DNA of 64,000 bases from Rugamonas apoptosis (GTDB lineage Bacteria > Pseudomonadota > Gammaproteobacteria > Burkholderiales > Burkholderiaceae_D). The notes beneath the pieces were generated by a model, which was given only the letters and a program-made list of their open reading frames with translations, ran no database searches and was not told the origin of the DNA. Every line of letters starts with the position of its first letter. Positions within the stretch are counted from its first letter, which is position 1. The stretch spans positions 496,001 through 560,000 of the forward strand of contig NZ_JACEZU010000001.1 in the NCBI RefSeq assembly GCF_014042355.1. The letters run 5' to 3'. The translations under genes were made by a program, and so were the position numbers. Below, in pieces: positions 7,980 to 18,349 of this stretch.

Positions 7980-9596
7980 TTACGCGGGACGGGCCGCCAG
8001 CCGGGCGGCGCGATCGCCCCACCACGCCGCTTCCTCGAATACGGAAAAGCCGGACAGGTCGGCATGGGCGAACAGGATGGGGCCATCGGCCTCGCGCAGC
8101 GCCTTCAGCCCTGCGTTGTGGCGGAAGCCGGGCAGCGGCGCCGCCATCGCATGGCCGCGCAGCGTGATATCGACCCGTTCCACGCATAACGCGAAATCGG
8201 CGCCGTAGGCCGTCTTCAAATCCGCGCTGGCCAGCGCCAGCAAAGCTTCCGGGCTGGCCGTGTTGAGCCAGCGGCGCGCCTCGCGCGGCGTACGGTCCGA
8301 CAGCGCGACGTAGGCACTGAACACGGTCTTTTCCGGCGGCCGCACGCGGATGTCCTGGTGGGTGGACACCACGAAGCCCAGCCCCGGCTCCTGGTACACC
8401 ACGTTATCCCACGACAGGGGCTGGGCCGGCCGCTCGTCCGGAAAGCGCTTGAGCAGGAAATTGGCCACCATCCATGGCGCGTATTGGGGCATGTGGCGTG
8501 CCGGATCGAAGCCATAGCCGGCCATGTCCCGCACCACGCGCGCGGCCACCATCAACGGCATGGCGCAGATGGCCTTGCGCGCCCGCACAAGATAGCTGCG
8601 TGGCTGGCCACCTTCGAGCCGGAAGCACAGCGCCTCCACGCCACCCGCCTTGCGTTCGATGGACACGGCGGTGCCGGCCACGCGCCGGATCGCGGCCGCC
8701 TCGCCCATGGCCCTGGCCAGCGGTTGCAGTCCGCCCGGCCACGTGAGCCAGGCGCCATTGCCGGCGTTGGCGGCCTGGCCCCAACGGCTGCAGTAGTAAT
8801 GCAGGCCGGCCCAGGCAGACACCTGGTCGTAGCGGGTGCCGTAATCGTCGCGGCAGCAGTAGTTCAGATACCAGTGCAGCGTGGGCGAACGGTAGCCGTT
8901 CCGCTCCAGCCACTGCTTGAGCGTGATGCCATCCAGCGCCTGCCACGCCGCATCCTCCGACGACAGCACGGTGGGGAACACGAAGATGCGCCGCCCGTCG
9001 CCGCCGCGCAGTTGGCGCAAGCGGTTCACTTCCGCGAAAAAGCGCGCGTGCTCGTCCAGCTCCCAGCGCGGCACGCCGTCCGTCGGAATAAAGCCATCCT
9101 GCCAGCGGCCGTTGTACAGCAAGCGTTCCTCGGGCGCGTGCAGGATGTAACGCTCGTCGTAGTAAGGCTTTTCCGCCATCGCGTCGCGCTCGATGATGCC
9201 CAGGTCGGCCAGCAGCTCACGCACATGCACCGATTCCGGCGACGGCAGCGGCAGGTAATGTCCGCCGGTGGGATATTCCAGGTCCCCGAAAGCGCCGCCG
9301 GCCGCGTTGCCGTAGGGCTGGGGGCCATCGATCATCAGCGCATCCTGTCCGCCCAGCTTGCGCAGCCGCCAGGCCGCCATCAAACCGCCGATGCCGGAGC
9401 CGAAGATGGCGATATCCGTCTCCACCACTTCGGACGGCGGCGGCAGCGCGCGCCGGTCGCGCAGGAAGTGGCCTTCATCGCGGCCCGGGTAATGGACCGT
9501 GGGCGTGATCTCCTGCCAATGGTGGAAGCCGGCCACGCTGCCCGCCGCGGCCAGCCCGCTGGCGCCGGCCCACAGCAGGAAGGAACGGCGCTCCAT
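7980..9596 (-). CDS. Tat-exported FAD-dependent oxidoreductase (amine-oxidase-like)
   Basis: 538 residues. The start at 9596 begins MERRSFLLWAG, a twin-arginine signal followed by a hydrophobic stretch, so the folded flavoprotein is probably exported. A Rossmann dinucleotide site FGSGIGGLMAAWRL occurs near residue 55, and the C-terminus has a FAD-closing segment near DGPILFAHADLSG. The fold is of the amine oxidase/protoporphyrinogen oxidase type. The start codon overlaps the stop of the membrane aminopropyltransferase gene (TGATG), so the two are translationally coupled. This makes a polyamine or aminopropylated product a plausible substrate, but that is inference. Confidence 0.8.
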   Translation of the reverse strand: MERRSFLLWAGASGLAAAGSVAGFHHWQEITPTVHYPGRDEGHFLRDRRALPPPSEVVETDIAIFGSGIGGLMAAWRLRKLGGQDALMIDGPQPYGNAAGGAFGDLEYPTGGHYLPLPSPESVHVRELLADLGIIERDAMAEKPYYDERYILHAPEERLLYNGRWQDGFIPTDGVPRWELDEHARFFAEVNRLRQLRGGDGRRIFVFPTVLSSEDAAWQALDGITLKQWLERNGYRSPTLHWYLNYCCRDDYGTRYDQVSAWAGLHYYCSRWGQAANAGNGAWLTWPGGLQPLARAMGEAAAIRRVAGTAVSIERKAGGVEALCFRLEGGQPRSYLVRARKAICAMPLMVAARVVRDMAGYGFDPARHMPQYAPWMVANFLLKRFPDERPAQPLSWDNVVYQEPGLGFVVSTHQDIRVRPPEKTVFSAYVALSDRTPREARRWLNTASPEALLALASADLKTAYGADFALCVERVDITLRGHAMAAPLPGFRHNAGLKALREADGPILFAHADLSGFSVFEEAAWWGDRAARLAARPA

Positions 9597-11107
9597 CAGC
9601 GGATCACCCGCCGCCAGTCCTGCTCGAACTCGCGCACCAGCGACTGCGTGTTGAGGCGGTTCGGCTCCATCGGCAGGCGCTGCATGTCGGGCGGGAAGAT
9701 GAACATCTCGCGCGTGGTGTCGGCGTTCAAATAGCGCATCGGCAGCCGGTACGACGCCGGCGGCTTGAAATCGAGCTGCGGCGAAGCGAGGATGAAGCCC
9801 CACTCGCCGAACGAAGGCACATAAGCGTGGTAAGGCCAGGTGCGCAGCCCCACTTCGCGCAGCGTGGCGTCCACCGTCCAGTAAGCGTGCGGCGCGAAGA
9901 ACGGCGACGTCGATTGCACCACCATCAAGCCATTGGCCGCCAGGTGGCGCTTGACCATGCCATAGAACGGCACCGAATACAGCTTACCCAGCGCGAAGCT
10001 GGACGGGTCGGGGAAATCGACGATGGCCGCGTCGAACAGTTCCTCGTTGTGCTGCAGCCAGATCGCCGCGTCGGCGTTGATCACGCGCACCCGCTTGTCG
10101 CTGAACGAGCCGTGATTGAGCTTGACCAGTTCATCGCGCGTGGTGAAGGCGTGCGTCATGGCCGGGTCCAGGTCCACCAGCGTGACCTGCTCGATATTCG
10201 GATAACGGAGGATCTCGCGCAGGACCAGGCCGTCGCCGCCCCCCAGCACCAGCACCCGGCGCGCCCAGGGCAGCGCTTGCAGGGCTGGATGCACCAGCGC
10301 CTCGTGGTAGCGGTACTCGTCACGCGAGGAGAATTGCAGGTTGCCGTTGATGTAGAGCCGCAGGTCGTCCTTCCAGCGCGTGATCACCAGCCGCTGGTAA
10401 GGCGTGGTGGTGGAGTAGACGATTTCGTCGCCGAACAAACCGTGCTCGCCCCAATAGGTCATGCGGTCGGCCAGCGCGAAGCCGAACACCAGCACGCACA
10501 TCACGGCGCTGGCCCGCAGCAGCCGGCCGCCCAGGTTGGCCAGCTCGTGGCGGAAGGTGACGATGGTCCACAGCGCCACGCCCACGTTCAGCATCCCGAA
10601 CAAGAATCCGGTGCGTACCAGGCCCAGATACGGCGCCAGCACCAGCGGGAACAGCAGCGACACCGCCAGCGCGCCCAGGTAGTCGAAGGTGAGCACGCGG
10701 CTGACCAGTTCATTGAATTCCGTCTGGCGCGCGTTCAAGGCCCGCATCACCAGCGGCACCTCCATGCCCACCAGCGCGCCGACCAGGAACACCAGCACGT
10801 AGAGCAAGGTGCGGAACGGCGCCGCCATCCACGAAAAGGTGAGGAACAAGGCCGCGGCAGACACGCCGCCGATCAGGCCCACGGCCAGTTCGATGTCCAC
10901 GAAGCGGGCCAGCACGTCGTCGTCGCGCACGAACTTGGAAAAATGCGCGCCCACGCCCATGGCGAACAGATAACAGCCGATAATGGTGGAGAATTGCAGG
11001 ATCGAGTCACCCAGCAGGTAACTCGACAGCGCCCCGGCGATCAACTCATAGGCCAGCCCGCAGGAAGCGACCACAAAAACGGAAAGTATCAGAATTTTTT
11101 TGGTCAT
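9596..11107 (-). CDS. Membrane-anchored polyamine aminopropyltransferase (spermidine synthase-like)
   Basis: 503 residues. The first ~210 residues hold about seven hydrophobic segments; the remainder is a spermidine-synthase domain with INGNLQFSSRDEYRYHE near 260, the nucleotide-binding loop VLGGGDGLVLREIL near 290, VTLVDLDPAM near 312 and IVDFPDPSS near 360. The domain transfers an aminopropyl group from decarboxylated S-adenosylmethionine to an amine, and that donor would come from SpeD encoded at 14.3 kb. Membrane fusion points to a lipid-borne or periplasm-facing acceptor rather than bulk putrescine; this is inferred. It is divergent from the DUF350 gene. Confidence 0.88.
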   Translation of the reverse strand: MTKKILILSVFVVASCGLAYELIAGALSSYLLGDSILQFSTIIGCYLFAMGVGAHFSKFVRDDDVLARFVDIELAVGLIGGVSAAALFLTFSWMAAPFRTLLYVLVFLVGALVGMEVPLVMRALNARQTEFNELVSRVLTFDYLGALAVSLLFPLVLAPYLGLVRTGFLFGMLNVGVALWTIVTFRHELANLGGRLLRASAVMCVLVFGFALADRMTYWGEHGLFGDEIVYSTTTPYQRLVITRWKDDLRLYINGNLQFSSRDEYRYHEALVHPALQALPWARRVLVLGGGDGLVLREILRYPNIEQVTLVDLDPAMTHAFTTRDELVKLNHGSFSDKRVRVINADAAIWLQHNEELFDAAIVDFPDPSSFALGKLYSVPFYGMVKRHLAANGLMVVQSTSPFFAPHAYWTVDATLREVGLRTWPYHAYVPSFGEWGFILASPQLDFKPPASYRLPMRYLNADTTREMFIFPPDMQRLPMEPNRLNTQSLVREFEQDWRRVIR

Positions 11108-11136
11108 TTACACGCTTTTGCACTAAGATTGATTTG

Positions 11137-11152
11137 GGTTATCAAGTTAACC
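11137..11152. promoter_or_regulatory. Small palindrome in the divergent promoter gap
   Basis: The 65-bp gap between the aminopropyltransferase gene (leftward) and the DUF350 gene (rightward) contains the dyad GGTTA-TCAAGT-TAACC. Its position between two divergent operons of one apparent system makes it a candidate operator or shared promoter element. No regulator gene is adjacent, and no -10/-35 boxes could be assigned with confidence. Confidence 0.35.
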
Positions 11153-11172
11153 ACTTTAACCGAAGGTACGCC

Positions 11173-11559
11173 GTGTCCGCCATCCTAAACTATCTGATCC
11201 ACCTGATGCTGGCCGCCGCGCTGCTGGCGGCGTTCTTCGCCGCCTACACCCGCATGACGCCGTACGACGAGGTGCTGCTGATCCGCCAGGGCAACCATGC
11301 GGCCGCCCTGTCGCTGGGCGGCGCGCTGCTGGGTTTTTCGGCCACCATCGGCTCGGCCCTGGTGCACACGGCCGACTACCGCGAATTTTTCGCCTGGGCC
11401 TTCGGCGCCATGGTGGTGCAGATGCTGGCCTACGCCATCACCACCCGGCTGCTGCGCATGTCCAAGGACCAGATTGAATCGAACAACTGCGCCTTCGGTG
11501 GTTTGCTGGGCGCCATTTCGCTGTCGATCGGCGTGATCAACGGCGCGTGCATTTCCTAA
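11173..11559 (+). CDS. DUF350 (YjfL-like) inner-membrane protein
   Basis: 128 residues from a GTG start at 11173, chosen because GAAGG stands 6 bases ahead. An ATG 39 bp earlier has no ribosome site and would run into the promoter palindrome. There are about four transmembrane segments, with the polar IESNNCAFGG motif between the last two, as in DUF350 proteins. The family occurs as tandem or single four-helix units in envelope-stress and polyamine-linked operons, including the E. coli yjfIJKLMC cluster; its molecular role is unknown. It is the first gene of a rightward five-gene operon. Confidence 0.85.
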   Translation: MSAILNYLIHLMLAAALLAAFFAAYTRMTPYDEVLLIRQGNHAAALSLGGALLGFSATIGSALVHTADYREFFAWAFGAMVVQMLAYAITTRLLRMSKDQIESNNCAFGGLLGAISLSIGVINGACIS

Positions 11560-11579
11560 TTTTTGCGAAGGACACCATC

Positions 11580-12632
11580 ATGGGCATCGGCAGCTTTATC
11601 AAAAAGCAGTTTATCGACGTACTGCAATGGAACGAGGACGTGGACGGCGTGCTGTCCTGGCGCTACCCGATGCAGGATTTCGAGATCCAGAACGGCGGCG
11701 TGCTGATCGTGCGCGAATCGCAGATGGCGGTGTTCGTCAACGAAGGCCAGGTAGCCGACGTGTTCGGTGCCGGTACCTACAAGCTCACCACGCAAACCCT
11801 GCCGCTGCTGACCAACCTGAAAAACTGGGACAAGCTGTTCGCCTCCCCGTTCAAGTCGGACGTGTACTTCTTCAGCACCCGGGTGCAGACGGGCCGCAAA
11901 TGGGGTACGCCGCAACCGATCACCATCCGCGACAAGGATTTCGACATGATCCGCGTGCGCGCCTTCGGCATGTACTCGTACCGGGTGGCCGATCCGCGCC
12001 TGTTCTTCAAGGAGATCAGCGGCACCCGCGACGTCTACACGCGCGACGAGGTGGAAGACCAGCTGCGCGGCATCCTGATGGCCAGCATGGCCAGCTCGCT
12101 GGGCGGCGCCAACGTGCCCTTCCTCGACATGGCCGCCAACCAGGCGCTGATGGCGCAGCAGGTCAAGGGCGACCTGGCCACGGCGTTCGGCCGCTATGGC
12201 ATCGGCCTCGATGAATTCAACGTCGCCTCCGTCAGCCTGCCGGAGGAACTGCAGGCGGCGCTGGACGAACGGATCTCGGCCGGCATGAAGGGCGGCATGA
12301 GCGCCGACAAGATGGCCGGCTTCACCAAATACCAGGTGGCCAGCGCGATTCCACTGGCGGCCCAGAACGAAGGCGGCATGGCCGGCATCGGCGCCGGCCT
12401 GGGCGCGGGGCTGACCGTGGGCCAGACCATCGGCCAGGCCTTGGGCGCATCGCTGGCGCCCCAGCCGGCGGCAGCGGCACCGGCCGCGGCCCCCGTGGCG
12501 GCCGCCGCGCCGGCCGAGGACAGCATCGAAGCGCGGCTGGAAAAGCTCAAGGGTCTGCTCGACAAGGGCCTGATTTCGGCCGCCGACTACGACGGCACCA
12601 AGGCGGAACTGCTCAAGAAACTGATAGGCTAG
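11580..12632 (+). CDS. SPFH-domain protein with C-terminal SHOCT motif
   Basis: 350 residues. GAAGGAC precedes the ATG at 11580. Residues ~20-240 form an SPFH/band-7-like domain (flotillin/virion-core type). A Gly-rich stretch and an Ala/Pro linker follow (residues ~275-315), then a SHOCT-like helical hairpin IEARLEKLKGLLDKG. SPFH proteins assemble large membrane-associated oligomers; no transmembrane helix is evident, so attachment may be through a partner such as the DUF350 protein. It is 20 bp from DUF350 and 13 bp from the DUF4178 gene, consistent with one transcript. Confidence 0.88.
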   Translation: MGIGSFIKKQFIDVLQWNEDVDGVLSWRYPMQDFEIQNGGVLIVRESQMAVFVNEGQVADVFGAGTYKLTTQTLPLLTNLKNWDKLFASPFKSDVYFFSTRVQTGRKWGTPQPITIRDKDFDMIRVRAFGMYSYRVADPRLFFKEISGTRDVYTRDEVEDQLRGILMASMASSLGGANVPFLDMAANQALMAQQVKGDLATAFGRYGIGLDEFNVASVSLPEELQAALDERISAGMKGGMSADKMAGFTKYQVASAIPLAAQNEGGMAGIGAGLGAGLTVGQTIGQALGASLAPQPAAAAPAAAPVAAAAPAEDSIEARLEKLKGLLDKGLISAADYDGTKAELLKKLIG

Positions 12633-12645
12633 GCCGGACCACTAC

Positions 12646-14118
12646 ATGCAAATCGTTTCCTGTCCCAGCTGCGGGGCGGAGGTCAAGTTCCGCTCGCACG
12701 CTTCCGTGATGGCCGTGTGCGAGTACTGCGGCACCAGCGTGCTCAAGGACGCCGACGCCGTCAAGGACCTGGGCAAGATGTCGTCCGTGCTGGAGGACTA
12801 CTCGCCGATCCAGATCGGCACGGCCGGCGTGCTGGGCGGACGCCACTTCACGGCGGTGGGCCGCATCCAGCTCAAATACGACGCCGGCCTGTGGAACGAG
12901 TGGTATTTGCTGTTCGACGACGGCACCACGGCCTGGCTGGGCGACTCGTCCGGCATGTTCACCGTCACCATGGAACGCAAGGTCGATGGCCCCCTGCCCG
13001 CCTTCGAGCAACTGGCGCCTGGGCGCAACCTGCCCATAGGCGGCGACTACTACACGGCGGCTGAAATCCGCACCGCCGACTGCATCGGCGGCCAGGGCGA
13101 GCTGCCGTTCAAGGTGGGCCAGGGCTGGCAGGCCAAGGTGGCCGACTTCCGGCGCGGCGCCAGCTTCCTCACGCTCGATTATTCCGACGGCCCCAGTCCC
13201 ATGGTCTACACCGGCCAGGCCGTCACGCTGGAGAGCCTGCAATGCCAGTTGCTGCGCGACGAAGACCAGATCCAGCGCAGCGCCGGCCGCTACCGGGGCA
13301 AGCTCGACGCACTCGATTGCCCTTCCTGCGGCAGCCCCATCAAATACCTGCCCGGCATGACGGCCCACCTGGTCTGCCCCGCCTGCCAGGCGCAAGTGGA
13401 CGCGGCCAGCCCCAAGGCCCAGGTGCTGGCGGCTGGCGAACGGGTGGCCACCGTCGTCACCACCCTGGAACTGGGCGCCCAGGCCAAGCTCAACAATCAG
13501 GAATACACGGCCATCGGCGTCATGCGGCGCGCCGACGACGAAGGCACGCAGTGGACGGAATACCTGCTGTACGCGCCGCGGGCCGGTTTTTCCTGGCTGG
13601 TGGAAACGGATGAAGGCTGGTGGCGCGCCAACGTCATGCCGGAATGGCCCCAGTTCGGCGGGCCTGCCGGACAGGATGTGGTTGTGGATAAGTCCACATT
13701 TAGCAAGCTGTACGAATATGGTGCGCGGGTCACCTTCGCGGCCGGCGCCTTCAACTGGCGCGTGCAGGTGGGCGACCAGTGCCATGTGGCCGAGTTTTCC
13801 AGCGGCCAGGTACGGCTGGCCGTGGAAACGACGGATGCGGAAATGACGTGGTCCCGCTCGTCGCCCGTGCCGGTGGACCAGTTGCTGGCCTGGTTCGGCC
13901 CCCAATTCCACGGCCGCGCGCCCACGCCCGGCGCACCATTCCAGCACCAGCGCTACCAGAGCGTGGCCAAAAAGTTCATCATGGTCATGCTGGCGATTAA
14001 CGCCGTGCCCTTGCTGGCCAACTTTTCCCGCACCTGGGCCTTGAGCGCGCTGGGCGCGCTGGCGCTGTACCTGCCGGCCCTATTCCTCGACTCCAACGAC
14101 GACAGCAAGAAATCTTAG
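12646..14118 (+). CDS. DUF4178 protein with two zinc ribbons and C-terminal membrane helices
   Basis: 490 residues. The N-terminus has a CPSCG...CEYCG zinc ribbon (C6, C9, C25, C28). A second ribbon CPSCG...CPACQ lies near residues 224-246. Each is followed by a DUF4178 beta-rich domain, with WYLLFDDGTTAWL in the first and YLLYAPRAGFSWLVE in the second, so the protein is an internal duplication. The last ~45 residues contain two hydrophobic helices. DUF4178 proteins are poorly characterised and recur with AdoMet decarboxylase, spermidine-synthase-like and SPFH genes. It lies in the middle of the operon. Confidence 0.85.
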   Translation: MQIVSCPSCGAEVKFRSHASVMAVCEYCGTSVLKDADAVKDLGKMSSVLEDYSPIQIGTAGVLGGRHFTAVGRIQLKYDAGLWNEWYLLFDDGTTAWLGDSSGMFTVTMERKVDGPLPAFEQLAPGRNLPIGGDYYTAAEIRTADCIGGQGELPFKVGQGWQAKVADFRRGASFLTLDYSDGPSPMVYTGQAVTLESLQCQLLRDEDQIQRSAGRYRGKLDALDCPSCGSPIKYLPGMTAHLVCPACQAQVDAASPKAQVLAAGERVATVVTTLELGAQAKLNNQEYTAIGVMRRADDEGTQWTEYLLYAPRAGFSWLVETDEGWWRANVMPEWPQFGGPAGQDVVVDKSTFSKLYEYGARVTFAAGAFNWRVQVGDQCHVAEFSSGQVRLAVETTDAEMTWSRSSPVPVDQLLAWFGPQFHGRAPTPGAPFQHQRYQSVAKKFIMVMLAINAVPLLANFSRTWALSALGALALYLPALFLDSNDDSKKS

Positions 14119-14128
14119 GCACATTCGC

Positions 14129-14299
14129 ATGAGCAAATACGTGATCTACGCCCTGGTCGTCACCATGTTCACTTCGTGTTCGACGTGGGTGCGGGGCTTT
14201 AGCGGCAGCAACTACGGCAGCGGCAGCAGCTGGAGCTCCCACACGGGTGGTGGTGGCGGCAGCTTCGGCGGCGGTTCCAGTGGTGGTGGGCACAAATGA
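14129..14299 (+). CDS. Tiny Gly/Ser-rich putative lipoprotein
   Basis: 56 residues. A lipoprotein-like leader ends in MFTSCSTW, with a candidate lipidated cysteine after FTS. The mature part is almost entirely Gly/Ser with a few Trp/Phe and ends GGGHK. The stop overlaps the speD start (ATGA), and the gene is 10 bp after the DUF4178 gene, so it is firmly embedded in the operon. Low-complexity Gly/Ser tails are often structural or substrate-like. Its location next to polyamine-transfer genes invites the idea that it is modified, but nothing in the sequence proves that. Confidence 0.7.
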   Translation: MSKYVIYALVVTMFTSCSTWVRGFSGSNYGSGSSWSSHTGGGGGSFGGGSSGGGHK

Positions 14300-14685
14300 G
14301 GGAGCAACCGTACCTGCCGGCACAGACGCCCCACCAAGCGGCCGGCACCCATCTGCTGGCCGACCTGGGTGGCATCGCGGCCGACAAGCTCAGCGATTGC
14401 GGCCACATCGAACAACTGCTGCGCGGCGCCGCCCACGCGGCCGGCGCCCATGTGCTGCACAGCCATTTCCACGGTTTTGGTGAAGGATTGGGCGTGACGG
14501 GGGTGGTGCTGCTGGCCGAATCCCACATCTCCATCCACACTTGGCCGGAGGCGGGATTTGCCGCCGCCGACATCTTCATGTGCGGCGGCGCGCAACCAGA
14601 GTTAGCGCTCGCTATCATCACAGAGGCGCTGCAGCCTCAATCACGCGCCCTGCATACGATACGCCGGGCGGCGCCGGGCGGCTGA
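14296..14685 (+). CDS. speD: S-adenosylmethionine decarboxylase proenzyme
   Basis: 129 residues, a prokaryotic class 1B enzyme. The motif LLAESHISIHTWPE carries the Glu-Ser autocleavage site that creates the pyruvoyl cofactor, and ADIFMCGG carries the conserved catalytic cysteine. It makes decarboxylated S-adenosylmethionine, the aminopropyl donor used by the transferase encoded divergently at 9.6-11.1 kb. It is the last gene of the DUF350-SPFH-DUF4178-lipoprotein operon and is translationally coupled to the lipoprotein gene. Having speD here rather than beside a soluble speE suggests dedicated supply to the membrane enzyme. Confidence 0.93.
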   Translation: MREQPYLPAQTPHQAAGTHLLADLGGIAADKLSDCGHIEQLLRGAAHAAGAHVLHSHFHGFGEGLGVTGVVLLAESHISIHTWPEAGFAAADIFMCGGAQPELALAIITEALQPQSRALHTIRRAAPGG

Positions 14686-14706
14686 GGCCGGCGCGCCGGC
14701 AAACAC

Positions 14707-15339
14707 TCAGGCGGACAGGTTCTGGGCCGCCACCAGCTCCGCATCCTTGGCGTTGGCCGTGATGTAGGCCGGACGAGCCTGGACGCGCTCGATATAGGCG
14801 GCAATGGCCGGCGTCTTGGGGATCAGGCCGAAGGCCGTGGTCCAGGTCAGCGCCGAACCCCACAGCACGTCGGCCGCAGTGAACTTGTCGCCCAGTAGAT
14901 AGGGGCCTTGTTCCAGCTGGTCGGTGATGGTTTTCAGCATGGTGTCCCAGTCACCCCACGGACACATGGACGGCGGCGTGGGCGGATGCTTCATGGCGCG
15001 GTCGCACAGGGCCGGCTCGAAGCTGGAACCATAGAACGCCATCCAGCGCAGATAGGGACCACGCAGCGGATCGCCGATGGCCGGCGCCAGGCCCGCCTCC
15101 GGATACATGTCCGCCAGATACAGATAAACGGCCACCTGCTCCGTCACCAGCGCGCCGTCATGCAGCACGGCCGGCACCTTGCCCATGGGATTAACGGCGA
15201 GATATTCCGGCTGGCGCTGTTCGTTCGCTTTCAAATTCAACAAGTGCAGCGTGTAATCGGCCTTCAGTTCATGGACCAGCACCAGCGCGCCCGTCGAGCG
15301 CGACTGCGGGGCGTGGAACAGGGTGAAATGGCGTGTCAT
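14707..15339 (-). CDS. Glutathione S-transferase family protein
   Basis: 210 residues. The N-terminal thioredoxin-like domain begins TLFHAPQSRSTG and contains NPMGKVPAV with the cis-proline of the glutathione site and the following ALVTEQVAVYLYLAD. The C-terminal helical domain includes FTAADVLWGSAL, the usual N-capping motif. Substrate unknown. Single gene between speD (convergent) and the ATP synthase operon; GATCACC lies before the ATG at 15339. Confidence 0.9.
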   Translation of the reverse strand: MTRHFTLFHAPQSRSTGALVLVHELKADYTLHLLNLKANEQRQPEYLAVNPMGKVPAVLHDGALVTEQVAVYLYLADMYPEAGLAPAIGDPLRGPYLRWMAFYGSSFEPALCDRAMKHPPTPPSMCPWGDWDTMLKTITDQLEQGPYLLGDKFTAADVLWGSALTWTTAFGLIPKTPAIAAYIERVQARPAYITANAKDAELVAAQNLSA

Positions 15340-15450
15340 GGTGATCTCCGTATCGGGTGAGATGAGGGGATTATAATAACAGCAACATTGTGCCGCGTCT
15401 TACGTGTGCGCTGTTTTTTTGGCGCACGCCAACGACCAGGGGCGCGGACG

Positions 15451-15478
15451 AAAAAAAAAGGCAGCCGAAGCTGCCTTT
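15451..15478 (-). terminator. Rho-independent terminator of the atp operon
   Basis: Read on the minus strand, a 9-bp stem (AAAGGCAGC with GCTGCCTTT) closed by a TTCG tetraloop is followed by a run of T. It lies about 20 bp beyond the atpC stop, the expected end of the ATP synthase transcript. Confidence 0.9.
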
Positions 15479-15499
15479 CTGTGTGCCGCGTGACGACGC

Positions 15500-15922
15500 T
15501 TAGTGCTTCGCGCGCAGCTTGGCGATGGCGGCCAGCTGGCCGATCGCGCTCGCCAGCTCGGCTTGCGCCTTGGCGTAGTCGATGGCGCCGGTGTTGTTGG
15601 CCAGTGCTTCTTCAGCCAGCTTCTTGGCGGCCGTCGCTTTTGCTTCGTCCAGATCGTGACCACGGATCGCGGTGTCGGCCAGCACCGTCACGGCGGTCGG
15701 CTGCACTTCCAGCAGGCCGCCAGCGACGAAGACAAATTCTTCCTCAGCTTGACCTGGTACCTGGATGCGCACCGCGCCCGGACGGATGCGGGTGATCAGC
15801 GGCGTGTGCTTGGGGTAGATACCCAGCTCGCCCTGCTCGCCCGGCAACGCGACGAATTCGGCTTCACCGGAGAAGATCAGCTCTTCGGCGGAAACCACGT
15901 CAACGTGAATAGTGTTTGCCAT
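15500..15922 (-). CDS. atpC: ATP synthase F1 subunit epsilon
   Basis: 140 residues from the ATG at 15922 ([15 protein letters not shown]). The upstream extension in frame lacks similarity and overlaps the spacer to atpD. The N-terminal beta-sandwich includes [18 protein letters not shown], and the two C-terminal helices contain the Ala-rich segment ending in [11 protein letters not shown]. Epsilon couples rotation of gamma to the F1 head and restrains ATP hydrolysis. Last gene of the eight-gene atp operon, followed by a strong terminator. Confidence 0.97.
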   Translation of the reverse strand: MANTIHVDVVSAEELIFSGEAEFVALPGEQGELGIYPKHTPLITRIRPGAVRIQVPGQAEEEFVFVAGGLLEVQPTAVTVLADTAIRGHDLDEAKATAAKKLAEEALANNTGAIDYAKAQAELASAIGQLAAIAKLRAKH

Positions 15923-15982
15923 GTGTGTCCTGTCGGGTTGTTGCGGTCCCGCCCGGAGGCGGAACCGCGCCAGACTCAATGA

Positions 15983-17413
<1,431 letters not shown>

Positions 17414-18289
17414 TTAAACCGCAGCCGCACCGGCAACGATTTCGGAGAGTTCTTTGGTAATCGCAGCTTGGCGCGTCTTGTTGTAGATCAGCTTCAGTTC
17501 GCCGATCACATTGCCAGCGTTGTCGCTGGCCGACTTCATCGCCACCATGCGCGCCGATTGCTCGGACGCCAGGTTTTCCGCCACTGCCTGATACACCAGC
17601 GCTTCTACATAGCGCTCCAGCAGTTCATCGATCACGGTCGCAGCATCGGGCTCGTAAATGTAATCCCACGAATGGGTACCTTTATCAGCCTGCTTCTTGC
17701 CCGCTGGCAGGGGCAGCAGCTGCTCCACCATCGGTTCCTGCTTCATCGTGTTAATGAACTTGGTGTAGCACAGGTAGACGGCGTCGAGCTGGCCGTTCTG
17801 GAACTGCTCGAGCATGACCTTGACAGGTCCGATCAGCTTGTCCAGGTGCGGCGTGTCGCCGATCTGGGTAGCCTGGGCCACCACAGGAACGCCTACGCGA
17901 TTCAAAAACCCCAAACCCTTGTTACCGATTGCTACCGCCGCAATCTTATTGCCAGCCGTTTCCAGCTCGCGCGTCTTCGACGTCACCAGGCGCAGCACGT
18001 TGGTGTTCAAGCCACCGCACAGACCCTTGTCGGTCGTGACGATGATGAAACCCACTGCCTTCGCCGCCACGCTCTGCTCTTCAGCGAGGAACGGGTGCGT
18101 GTATTCCGGATTGGCGGTCGCCAGATTGGCGGCGATATTACGAATCTTGTCACTGTAGGGACGGGCGGCGCGCATACGATCTTGCGCTTTGCGCATTTTC
18201 GATGCGGCGACCATTTCCATCGCCTTGGTGATCTTTTTCGTATTCTCTACGCTCTTGATCTTGCCACGTATCTCTTTGCCTACTGCCAT
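17414..18289 (-). CDS. atpG: ATP synthase F1 subunit gamma
   Basis: 291 residues, the central rotor shaft. It begins [17 protein letters not shown] and has the conserved [18 protein letters not shown]-terminal helix and the C-terminal [18 protein letters not shown] helix that pairs with it in the coiled coil. The middle [10 protein letters not shown] segment is conserved. A 22-residue loop around [14 protein letters not shown] is typical of betaproteobacteria. Position between atpA and atpD is canonical. Confidence 0.97.
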   Translation of the reverse strand: MAVGKEIRGKIKSVENTKKITKAMEMVAASKMRKAQDRMRAARPYSDKIRNIAANLATANPEYTHPFLAEEQSVAAKAVGFIIVTTDKGLCGGLNTNVLRLVTSKTRELETAGNKIAAVAIGNKGLGFLNRVGVPVVAQATQIGDTPHLDKLIGPVKVMLEQFQNGQLDAVYLCYTKFINTMKQEPMVEQLLPLPAGKKQADKGTHSWDYIYEPDAATVIDELLERYVEALVYQAVAENLASEQSARMVAMKSASDNAGNVIGELKLIYNKTRQAAITKELSEIVAGAAAV

Positions 18290-18349
18290 GAGTCCTTACT
18301 CCTTCTGCGCTGGGGGCGGCCCGCTGCCGTAACAGGGGCCGCCGTATGC

